A DNA stretch of 29,608 nt, taken from assembly GCA_964611145.1 (NCBI GenBank), contig CAZSYM010000027.1, positions 1-29,608 of the forward strand, read 5' to 3'. How positions within the stretch are numbered: position 1 is the stretch's first letter; each line of letters opens with the position of its first letter. Made by a program: the position numbers and the translations under genes. This DNA comes from WFQV01 sp964611145 (GTDB lineage Bacteria; Bacteroidota; Ignavibacteria; Ignavibacteriales; Melioribacteraceae). Below, piece after piece: positions 1-6,992 of this stretch. The notes under the pieces were generated by a model, which did not search any database, had not been told where the DNA came from, and saw nothing but the letters and a program-made list of their open reading frames with translations.

Positions 1-50
1 TTCTATGAGTAAAGGCGCAGAGGTGCGGGGGCGTGGAGTCATGTTCTAAA

Positions 51-69
51 AAAGCTTATTTTTAGCTTT
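51..69. other. AT-rich hairpin before the first gene
   Basis: AAAGCT at 51-56 and AGCTTT at 64-69 are inverted around a 7-base loop. An open frame entering from the left edge reaches a stop at 47-49, so this could be a weak terminator for a gene lying outside the window. The stem is short and AT-rich, so the call is tentative. Confidence 0.2.
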
Positions 70-89
70 GAAAAATTTAATTTTATTCA

Positions 90-1028
90 ATGCCACCGGT
101 ACAAATCAAGGAAAATATAAAGCGAGGTTTTCGTATTACCCTCGTGGGAGTGATAATCAATTCCTTTTTAGCCGCTGTAAAAATTTTTACGGGGATTATA
201 GGTAATTCTTTTGCATTAATTGCCGACGGCATAGAATCCACGACGGACATTTTTTCTTCCCTGATTGTCTTCCACGGTTTGCGTATCGCGGCGGAACCAC
301 CGGATGAAAAACACCCATACGGTCATGGGAAAGCGGAACCGATTGCCGCCAGTATTGTGGCTATATTTTTGATTTTTGCCGCTTTGTTTATCTTTTCCGA
401 AGCGCTTTTCAATTTGCTGGGCGAAAAGGAATCTCCGCAGCCTTATACTCTCGCCGTTTTAATTGTAGTTGTCCTTTTGAAATATTTGCTTTCACGTATT
501 GCATTGAAAGTGGGTAAAGAAATCGACAGCCTTGCCGTTCGCAACGATGCCAAACATCACCAGGCGGACATGCTAACATCCGGTGCCGCCTTTATCGGTA
601 TCTCAATTAGCTTAATCGGCGGTAGAGGTTATGAAAATGCCGATGATTACGCCGCTATTTTCGCTGCCATTATTATTCTTTACAACGCAATACGATTGTT
701 CAAGCCCTCCATAGAGGAGCTGATGGACGCCACACCTAAAGGCGCTTTGGAAAAGGAAATACGCAAGTTCGCTATGGAAGTGGAGGGAGTGGCTGGCTTG
801 GATAAATGCAAGATTAGAAAAACCGGCTTCGATTATTATGTGGATTTGGATGTAATTGTGGACGGGGAAATAACCGTGCGAGAGGGACATAGAATAGCAC
901 ATAAGGTAAAAAGAAAACTTCGGGAATCAATCCCCGCCATTGCTAATGTTTTGATTCATATAGAACCGAACGATGAAAGAATAGACGGCCGCTTAAAGGA
1001 TAGCCTCGAAAATGAAATTCCACAATGA
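90..1028 (+). CDS. Cation diffusion facilitator (CDF) family metal efflux transporter
   Basis: Inner-membrane antiporter that exports divalent metal (Zn, Fe or Mn; the specificity cannot be read) in exchange for protons. At 312 residues it has the usual CDF length. About six membrane segments fill residues 15-205 and a cytoplasmic C-terminal domain fills 215-300. The transport site is visible: the helix-2 pair E49/D53 (in ADGIESTTD) and the helix-5 pair H156/D160 (in HHQAD), plus the family loop HPYGHGKAEP at 75-84. In E. coli FieF the helix-2 pair is Asp/Asp, so the Glu at the first position may shift metal preference. The ATG at 90 has no clear Shine-Dalgarno. The gene points the same way as the microcompartment genes, but a promoter at 1057-1088 separates them. 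Family certain, substrate unknown. Confidence 0.93.
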   Translation: MPPVQIKENIKRGFRITLVGVIINSFLAAVKIFTGIIGNSFALIADGIESTTDIFSSLIVFHGLRIAAEPPDEKHPYGHGKAEPIAASIVAIFLIFAALFIFSEALFNLLGEKESPQPYTLAVLIVVVLLKYLLSRIALKVGKEIDSLAVRNDAKHHQADMLTSGAAFIGISISLIGGRGYENADDYAAIFAAIIILYNAIRLFKPSIEELMDATPKGALEKEIRKFAMEVEGVAGLDKCKIRKTGFDYYVDLDVIVDGEITVREGHRIAHKVKRKLRESIPAIANVLIHIEPNDERIDGRLKDSLENEIPQ

Positions 1029-1056
1029 TTTTCTATTCGAACTTTGATTATTCCCC

Positions 1057-1088
1057 TTTGTTCTATTCCCAAATAAGAATTAAATTTG
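1057..1088 (+). promoter_or_regulatory. Bacteroidetes-type promoter before the phosphatase-PduS-PduT genes
   Basis: TTTG at 1057-1060, exactly 20 bases, then TAAATTTG at 1081-1088. This fits the -33/-7 consensus TTTG-N19-21-TAnnTTTG of Bacteroidota. The predicted start of transcription is near 1095, about 60 bases before the phosphatase ATG at 1157. Confidence 0.6.
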
Positions 1089-1156
1089 TTTTGTGAAACG
1101 CAAGTTTTTCTATTTGTGGAAATTTCGAAACCGAGAAATCTTAGAGCAAAAATCGA

Positions 1157-2404
1157 ATGGAACAGAGAAGAATACTTAAAACAATCGAGAATGTTCTTTC
1201 CAAGGAATTTGAATCCGAAGAAGAAATATTAAAACACGCCCTTTCGGAAATAGTCGTACGGGAAAATATTAGTATTTCGGGCGGAAGAATATGGCGACTA
1301 AATCCCAAGAAGCGCTATTACGAGCTTTTGTTTCAAGCCGGTAAAGTTCAGAGAATAAAAAAAGGTTTTGTCCTTCCTCTTGCGGAGTATCCCATTTTTA
1401 AGTTGGTTTCGGAAAAGCGCACCATACTTGCCAACGAGACAAACGAGATACTTAAGAAGAAAGGAATCTTTCGCTATTCCGCTTCGGGAATAGGGGAAAA
1501 ATACAAAGTGAAAGATGAATATTATTATGAATATCTGTTAGCGGTGAACTCGGAGAACCTCGACGACGAGTTTCGTTACACATTGAATATTATCGCTACC
1601 GTCCTTACCTCCCGTATAAAGGAATTTAGGCGTGAAAAATCCACCAGTCATTTGATTAAAGATATAGACAAAGCCAAGCAATTGCAGCGTAGCATTCTGC
1701 CGGAACATGAGTATCGTTTTCATAATTACGAACTTTTCGGATTGACCGTGCCCGCGGAAACCTTGGGCGGGGACTTTTTTGATTATGTGAAAATAGGCAA
1801 CGACGAGGAAAGATTGGGAATAGTGGTGGGGGACGCCGCTTCGAAAGGTATAAGCGCCGCGGCGGAAGCAATGTATATCTCCGGTGCAATACGCATGGCG
1901 AGTAAATTTCAAATTAAAATTTCTCCCTTTATGTTTCGCCTCAATAATTTGATAAATCAAATTTTTACGGACGACAGATTTTCAACGATGTTTTACGGAG
2001 AAATTTCCAACGACAAAAAAGGATTGTTTCTCTATGCCAATGCCGGGCATAATCCGCCTATCTTTTTCCCTCGCAAAAAGAAGCGCCCCGTTTTTCTTTA
2101 TCCTACGGGTCCGATTTTAGGTCCTGCAAAGAATGCGAAATTCGAAACCGATAGCATCAATTTTTCCCCCGGCGATTTGCTTGTAATTTATACGGATGGA
2201 ATAGTGGAAGCCGCCAATGAAAAGTTCAATTTTTACGGAGAGAAAAGACTGGTGCGAATTGTCTCGAACAATTTGGACAAATCCCCAAAGGAATTGGCGT
2301 ATCTGTTACTTGACGATGTGATTAAATTTTCCACGGCGCAAAGTAAATATCAGGATGATAAGACAATTGTGATAATCAAACGGAAGGAAGAGAATGAAAC
2401 TTGA
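1157..2404 (+). CDS. GAF-like sensor plus SpoIIE/PP2C serine phosphatase
   Basis: Predicted cytoplasmic Ser/Thr phosphatase of the SpoIIE/RsbU class, which usually dephosphorylates an anti-sigma antagonist or another partner. Residues 1-165 look like a GAF-type sensor. Residues 165-185 form a linker helix with the typical AKQLQRSILP start of the catalytic domain. The PP2C metal-binding motifs are intact: LGGDFFD (D206), GDAASKG (D226), NAGHNPP at 295-301, YTDG (D347) and QDDKT (D400/D401). The GDAASKG loop differs slightly from the common GDVSGKG. Its last 11 bases overlap the PduS gene, which implies coupled translation. No anti-sigma kinase or STAS antagonist gene is in the window, so its target is unknown. 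The GAF assignment is inferred from position and general appearance. Confidence 0.88.
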   Translation: MEQRRILKTIENVLSKEFESEEEILKHALSEIVVRENISISGGRIWRLNPKKRYYELLFQAGKVQRIKKGFVLPLAEYPIFKLVSEKRTILANETNEILKKKGIFRYSASGIGEKYKVKDEYYYEYLLAVNSENLDDEFRYTLNIIATVLTSRIKEFRREKSTSHLIKDIDKAKQLQRSILPEHEYRFHNYELFGLTVPAETLGGDFFDYVKIGNDEERLGIVVGDAASKGISAAAEAMYISGAIRMASKFQIKISPFMFRLNNLINQIFTDDRFSTMFYGEISNDKKGLFLYANAGHNPPIFFPRKKKRPVFLYPTGPILGPAKNAKFETDSINFSPGDLLVIYTDGIVEAANEKFNFYGEKRLVRIVSNNLDKSPKELAYLLLDDVIKFSTAQSKYQDDKTIVIIKRKEENET

Positions 2405-3710
2405 CGAAAAAATTATGCACGCGGGCGTGGTGGGCGCCGGTGGAGCGGGTTTCCCGACTCATGTTAAAGCGAAATCCGAAGTGGAATATTTGATCGCCAA
2501 CGGTGCGGAATGCGAACCGCTTATGCATAAGGATTTCGAATTGATGTTGAATTTTGCGCCGAGAGTTGCCGAAGGTATGCAATTGCTTTTGGAAGGTGTG
2601 AAAGCTCGAAAGGGATTTTTCGGAATAAAAAGGAAAAACATTAAAGCGGCGGAAAAAATTCGAGAGTCTCTTGCGGACGGTAAAATCGAGATGACCTTTT
2701 TGGGGGATTATTATCCCGCCGGGGATGAATATGAATTGGTTTACGAAGCAACGGGAAAATTAATCCCGCCTCGTGGAATACCTTTGGATGTCGGTTGTGT
2801 GGTGAACAATGTGGAAACGATGTTTAACATTGCCAATGCTTATGAGGGAGTGCCCGTTACTAAAAAGTTTCTTTCCGTCAACGGTGCGGTTAAAAATCCT
2901 TCCGCCTTTTGGGTGCCTGTCGGTACGTCCTTCAAGGAAGTTTTAAAACATGCCGGTGGAGTTACCGTGGAAGATTACGGTATATTTGTTGGCGGTGTGA
3001 TGATGGGAAAACTTACCTTCGACGACACGGAAGTCGTTACGAAAACCACCGGCGGATTAATTGTCCTCCCTCGTAATCATTATTTGATTGAAAGGCTTAA
3101 TAAAAAGCCGCGGGAGATGAACAGAATAGGAAAATCCGCATGTGACCAATGTAGCTACTGTACCGAGCTTTGCCCTCGTTATTTGCTCGGTTACGATGTT
3201 CAGCCGCACAAGGTTATGCGCTCTTTGGAATTTACTACAAGTGGTGCCGCGTTATGGAATCAATACGCGGATTTGTGTTCTACGTGCGGGCTTTGTACTC
3301 TTTATTCATGTCCCGAGGGACTTTATCCGCGCGAGGCGTGTGTGCAATCCAAAGCGGTGCTGCATAAGGAAAATATTCACTTTGAGCAAATTCGGGAATT
3401 GAAAGTTCATCCCATGAAAGAAAACAGACGTGTGCCTTTGAAACAATTGATGAAAAGAATCCGATTGCTTGATTACGATAAACCCACGCCTTTTAATCCC
3501 GATATGCCTGCGCCGGAAAGCGTTAAAATACTTACGAAACAACATGTGGGAGCGCCTTCCGTGCCCGTCGTGAAAATAGGCGATTATGTCCGCGAAGGAG
3601 ATTTGATTGCGGATATTCCCGAAAATTCTTTGGGCGCTAAAATTCATTCTTCAATAAATGGAAAGGTTACACAGGTTACCGCAGAGTATATTCGTATTAG
3701 GAAAAGTTAG
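2394..3710 (+). CDS. pduS: PduS-like flavin/iron-sulfur electron-transfer protein (RnfC family)
   Basis: PduS of microcompartments is an FMN, two-[4Fe-4S] protein that passes electrons from NADH, for example to cobalamin. The 438 residues match. Order of parts: flavin/NADH-binding start GAGGAGFPTH (14-23), NGAECEP (36-42), the family stretch VVNNVETMFN (136-145), an SLBB region (about 160-230), cluster-1 cysteines C250, C253, C256 and C260, cluster-2 cysteines C295, C298, C301 and C306, and a C-terminal barrel-sandwich part (384-436) containing HVGAPSVPVVKIGD. Membrane-bound RnfC is the alternative, but no other rnf gene is adjacent while a PduT-like shell gene follows 50 bases later. The ATG at 2394 lies inside the phosphatase gene, whose TGA is at 2402-2404. 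Confidence 0.9.
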   Translation: MKLDEKIMHAGVVGAGGAGFPTHVKAKSEVEYLIANGAECEPLMHKDFELMLNFAPRVAEGMQLLLEGVKARKGFFGIKRKNIKAAEKIRESLADGKIEMTFLGDYYPAGDEYELVYEATGKLIPPRGIPLDVGCVVNNVETMFNIANAYEGVPVTKKFLSVNGAVKNPSAFWVPVGTSFKEVLKHAGGVTVEDYGIFVGGVMMGKLTFDDTEVVTKTTGGLIVLPRNHYLIERLNKKPREMNRIGKSACDQCSYCTELCPRYLLGYDVQPHKVMRSLEFTTSGAALWNQYADLCSTCGLCTLYSCPEGLYPREACVQSKAVLHKENIHFEQIRELKVHPMKENRRVPLKQLMKRIRLLDYDKPTPFNPDMPAPESVKILTKQHVGAPSVPVVKIGDYVREGDLIADIPENSLGAKIHSSINGKVTQVTAEYIRIRKS

Positions 3711-3760
3711 CGGTTAAGGATTTATACACGTGAAAGTCTAAATAGAAAGGAAATAAAATT

Positions 3761-4312
3761 ATGGTAATGAATTCAATAGGATTGGTGGAATTATCAAGTA
3801 TTGCAAGCGGAATGCAAGCGGCTGATATGATGTTGAAAACTTCGGAAGTCGAGTTGATTATTTCACGGACTATTTGCTCCGGTAAATATATAGTGCTAGT
3901 TGGAGGCGATGTGGCGGAAGTGCAATCCGCCGTGGATGCAGTGGAAAAAAAATTGGATTATGCAATAATAGATACTTTTGTAATCCCGCATGTTCACAAG
4001 GATGTGTTTACGGCTCTTTCCGGTCATACGGAAATAGATAAATTGGAAGCGCTGGGGATAATTGAATCTTTTTCGGTTGCTTCTCTAATTGAAGGGGCGG
4101 ATGCCGCGGTAAAGGCGGCGAATGTTCGACTCATTGAAATTCGTTTGGCGATGGCTCTGGGTGGTAAAGCCTTTTGCACATTGACGGGGGAAGTGGCTGC
4201 CGTTACCAGCGCAGTTGAATCTGGCGCGGCTATAATTTCCCAAAAAGGTTTGCTCGTAAACAAAGTTGTGATTCCACATCCTCGAAAAGAATTATTGAAC
4301 GAGATGATTTAA
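3761..4312 (+). CDS. pduT: PduT-like BMC-T shell protein with probable Fe-S cysteine in the pore
   Basis: Microcompartment shell protein with two fused BMC domains (about residues 4-92 and 96-180) that would form a pseudohexameric trimer. At 183 residues it has the length of PduT. C39 in RTICSGK sits where PduT carries the cysteine (Cys38) that, three per trimer, binds a [4Fe-4S] cluster in the central pore. The second domain has only C139, buried in a strand. An AAAGGA site at 3747-3752 supports the ATG at 3761; a second ATG at 3767 is possible. It follows the PduS-like gene by 50 bases, and PduT is thought to relay electrons to PduS across the shell. No BMC hexamer or pentamer gene is in the window, so the rest of the shell must be elsewhere. 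Confidence 0.92.
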   Translation: MVMNSIGLVELSSIASGMQAADMMLKTSEVELIISRTICSGKYIVLVGGDVAEVQSAVDAVEKKLDYAIIDTFVIPHVHKDVFTALSGHTEIDKLEALGIIESFSVASLIEGADAAVKAANVRLIEIRLAMALGGKAFCTLTGEVAAVTSAVESGAAIISQKGLLVNKVVIPHPRKELLNEMI

Positions 4313-4316
4313 GAAA

Positions 4317-4366
4317 AAGGACGCCAAGCAAACTCGTGTCGAAAGAGTGTCGGCGTCCTTGTCTTT
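4317..4366. terminator. Two-way terminator between converging genes
   Basis: AAGGACGCC at 4317-4325 pairs perfectly with GGCGTCCTT at 4352-4360. Within the 26-base loop there is a smaller ACTC/GAGT stem. T-rich sequence follows the stem on the plus strand, and on the minus strand the stem runs into TTTTTCTT. It lies between the end of the shell gene (4312) and the end of the repeat protein gene (4366), so it can stop transcription from both sides. Confidence 0.75.
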
Positions 4367-6465
4367 TATTTTAGTAAAATCATTTTTCTGGTTTCTGTAA
4401 AATTTCCCGCCTGTAAACGATAAAAGTAAATTCCGCTTGGGAGTTTTTCCGCATTGAATTTTATCGAGTAATTTCCGCCGTTTTGAACTTTGTTTATGAG
4501 CGTTGTGAGTTGTTGCCCGAGCGAATTGTAAACTGCAAGAGTTACCCGATGATTTCCCGCAGGTATCGAATATTTGATTGTTGTAGCAGGATTGAACGGA
4601 TTTGGGAAATTTTGATGAAGTGCAAAACGTGAAGGAATTTCTTTCCCTTCTTTTTTTACGTCAACTTTAATTTCGGAACGAACTCGAAGTATAGTGCCGA
4701 AATTTCCCACAGCCCAGCCGTCCTTATCTCCGACGAAGGTCATTTTGTTGATTGTAGCTATGGTTAAATCAGGCTCTTGTGACCAACTACCGCCGCCGTT
4801 TTGGGTTAAATATATTTTCCCTTCGCGGCCGAATACCCAGCCGGTTTTTTCATCGAGGAAATAACTTCCTTGCACTTCCAAACCGTTCGGGAGGGTAATG
4901 GGAGTCCAATTTTCGCCTGCGTCGGTCGATTTGAAAAGCCCTGTGGTGGTAACGATAAAGCCTGTGTTGTCGTTTACGAATTGAATGTTTTTAATGCTTT
5001 CCGTAATTGAGGACTGTATTTGAGCCCACGATTCACCTTCGTCCACGGAATATAACAAAAGTCCGCCGTAACCGCCGATGAAAAGTTTGTTGGGGTTGCG
5101 TGTGCAGAGGGAGTAAAGCGGAATTTCGCGAATGATTTCTCTCCACGTTGCACCGCCATCTGTCGTTTTGAAAATTTTACCGTAACCTGTTCCGCCCAAA
5201 GTTATGCCTTTCAGGGAATCCAAGAAGCGAATGGCTACAAGGGTTATTTGATCCGGTGTTAGGGATGTCGCCCATGATTTCCCGTTATCGGTGGTTCTTA
5301 GAACAAGTCCGCCATCGCCGCATATCCATCCATTATTGCCTAAAAAGAAAACATCGCCCATCATGTAGGGAGTGGGAGCTTGGTAGTTTTGCCAACTGAA
5401 TCCTCCGTCTGTTGTTTCGGAGTAAAGTCCATGGTCTCCCACGACCCAGCCGTGTAATGTGTCCGAGAAGAAGACGGAATAGAGATTTTCCGACATTGCC
5501 GTTGTGGTGCGTTTTGCCCATGTTGTTCCGTAATCGTCGGAAGCAACTATTTGTCCTCCGAATCCCACCGCTATTCCGTGCGGACCGTCGGCAAAGCTAA
5601 CGCTGTATATGTTCTGGGAGTCTTGTATTTGTTGTATTGCCCAACTGGTTCCACCGTTGTCGCTATACGCATAATACCCTTGATTACCCACGACTACTAT
5701 GCGTGCGCCGGTGTATGCAATCGAGTGCATGACTTGGTAGTTCAAAGCCTCTGGAGTCAGATTGCCCATTCCTGTCCATGTAACTCCGCCGTCACTGGTA
5801 AAGTTTACGTAACCATCCTTTCCCGCAACCCATCCTGTTTTAGCATCGGTGAAATAAAGAGCCTTAAGGAGTGTGCTGAAACCGTCATTACCTTCGGAAA
5901 CATTCCAAGTGGTTCCCCCATCGGTGGTTTTAAAAAAACCGAAATTGCTACCAACGGCATAACCGTTGGAATGGTCTACAAATTGAATGTCAAAAATCCA
6001 TGAGTATTTGGTTTGGCTTCCTGTGGAAATCCATGTAATTCCGCCGTTCGTAGTTTTCCAAATTTCGCCGTAGGAACCGCCCGCCCAACCGTAAAATTGG
6101 TCGAGAAAGAAAATGGAAAGAACAGAGCTGGAAGTGGTGTATGCGACCGTCCAAGTAAAACCGCCGTCCTGAGTATGAAGTATTGAATTTACGGCGGCAA
6201 TCCATCCTTCCGTCTCGTTGGGGAAATAAACGTCCATTAAATCTGAAGTTACAGGAGAAGGAATTTTGTTCCAAGTTGTTCCCGCATCTGTGGAACGTAA
6301 AATTGTTCCCGTGCTACCGACTACAATCGCAGTGGTATCGTTAATCATAAAAACTTTTTGAAGGTAATCTGCGACCGTAGGATTAAGTTTTTCCCAACGG
6401 GTTTGGGAAAATCCTTGTTGTACGAATAGAAGATTTAGAGCAAATAATAAAAATAGTTTTTTCAT
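4366..6465 (-). CDS. Secreted Asp-box/BNR repeat (Ycf48-like propeller) protein with type IX sorting domain
   Basis: Predicted surface or secreted protein of 699 residues. A signal peptide (about the first 21 residues) is followed by roughly thirteen repeats with a DGGTTW-like core (variants include DAGTTW, NGGITW, DGGFSW, DNGKSW). These are the Asp-box repeats of BNR/Ycf48-type beta propellers; thirteen suggests two propellers. The last 80 or so residues are a type A sorting domain (HQNFPNPFNPATTIKYSIP, then YNSLGQQ, LPSGIYFYRL and a final KMILLK) that directs export by the type IX system. The ATG at 6465 is chosen over one at 6492 because it opens the signal peptide and has an AAAGGAGG site just upstream (6470-6477). 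The ligand is unknown; Ycf48 itself works in photosystem assembly, which is not implied here. Confidence 0.9.
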   Translation of the reverse strand: MKKLFLLFALNLLFVQQGFSQTRWEKLNPTVADYLQKVFMINDTTAIVVGSTGTILRSTDAGTTWNKIPSPVTSDLMDVYFPNETEGWIAAVNSILHTQDGGFTWTVAYTTSSSVLSIFFLDQFYGWAGGSYGEIWKTTNGGITWISTGSQTKYSWIFDIQFVDHSNGYAVGSNFGFFKTTDGGTTWNVSEGNDGFSTLLKALYFTDAKTGWVAGKDGYVNFTSDGGVTWTGMGNLTPEALNYQVMHSIAYTGARIVVVGNQGYYAYSDNGGTSWAIQQIQDSQNIYSVSFADGPHGIAVGFGGQIVASDDYGTTWAKRTTTAMSENLYSVFFSDTLHGWVVGDHGLYSETTDGGFSWQNYQAPTPYMMGDVFFLGNNGWICGDGGLVLRTTDNGKSWATSLTPDQITLVAIRFLDSLKGITLGGTGYGKIFKTTDGGATWREIIREIPLYSLCTRNPNKLFIGGYGGLLLYSVDEGESWAQIQSSITESIKNIQFVNDNTGFIVTTTGLFKSTDAGENWTPITLPNGLEVQGSYFLDEKTGWVFGREGKIYLTQNGGGSWSQEPDLTIATINKMTFVGDKDGWAVGNFGTILRVRSEIKVDVKKEGKEIPSRFALHQNFPNPFNPATTIKYSIPAGNHRVTLAVYNSLGQQLTTLINKVQNGGNYSIKFNAEKLPSGIYFYRLQAGNFTETRKMILLK

Positions 6466-6488
6466 TAAACCTCCTTTAATGTGAAAAT

Positions 6489-6520
6489 GCAAGATACGGA
6501 AAAAATTGTTAATAGGAAAT
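6489..6520 (-). promoter_or_regulatory. Possible promoter of the repeat protein gene
   Basis: On the minus strand, TATCTTGC (plus-strand 6489-6496) resembles the -7 box TAnnTTTG, with ATTT 20 bases upstream at 6517-6520. It lies 24 bases before the ATG at 6465. Both boxes deviate from consensus. Confidence 0.35.
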
Positions 6521-6631
6521 TTTTTATGTGCAAAAAAATTTTTTTGTTAAAAAATTTTTACTTTCCAAAAAATAAAGGGGAGGTCTTCTCCTCGCGGTGA
6601 GTAATGACTGGTGGGGAAAAGCGAAGTTGAA

Positions 6632-6653
6632 GGCTGAGGGAAGTATCTCAGCC
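6632..6653 (-). terminator. Hairpin at the end of the HIT gene
   Basis: GGCTGAG at 6632-6638 and CTCAGCC at 6647-6653 form a 7-bp stem with an 8-base loop that overlaps the stop codon of the HIT gene. The run of T that would follow on the minus strand is poor, so this may be an RNA-stabilising stem and not a true terminator. Confidence 0.4.
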
Positions 6654-6992
6654 TGGGGGCCATTTAAATTTGCGCCCTCCTAATAAGTGCATGTGAATAT
6701 GATAAACTTCCTGTAACGAGTCGGGACCACAGTTAAAAACAAGTCTAAAACCACTTTCGGCCACGCCTTCCTTTTTGGCTACTTCATTGGCTACGTCGAA
6801 CATTTCTCCGAGAAGTTGAGCGTGTTCCTTTCCGTTAATTTCTCGGACGGAAGGAATCTCGATTTTCGGGATGATTAAAATGTGTGTGGGAGCTTGCGGA
6901 TTGATATCCCGAAATGCCAAGACATTTTCCGTCTCGTAAACAATGTCCGCCGGAATTTCGCGATTGATGATTTTGGAGAATATCGTACTCAT
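6648..6992 (-). CDS. HIT-family (HINT-like) nucleotide hydrolase
   Basis: Small cytoplasmic histidine-triad protein of 114 residues, the normal length for the HINT branch, which hydrolyses AMP-linked phosphoramidates and similar nucleotides. The triad HIHMH is at 98-102, with H100 as the expected nucleophile. The N-terminal CDS core IFSKIINREIPADIVYE and the C-terminal end are typical. The ATG follows directly on the TAA of the upstream sigma-54 regulator (TAA at 6993-6995), and an AAGGAG site lies inside the end of that gene, so the two are one transcript. A functional link with the regulator is not evident. Confidence 0.93.
   Translation of the reverse strand: MSTIFSKIINREIPADIVYETENVLAFRDINPQAPTHILIIPKIEIPSVREINGKEHAQLLGEMFDVANEVAKKEGVAESGFRLVFNCGPDSLQEVYHIHMHLLGGRKFKWPPG

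Noticed and set aside
2..49. Open frame entering from the left edge and stopping at 47-49
   Set aside because: Too short to identify; it may be the end of an upstream gene but composition gives no support.
2394..3710. RnfC subunit of a membrane Rnf complex
   Set aside because: No rnfD, G, E, A or B gene lies beside it and a PduT-like shell gene follows, so PduS is the better reading.
6632..6653. Strong terminator after the HIT gene
   Set aside because: The stem is clear but no T-run follows on the minus strand, so it was kept only as a weak call.
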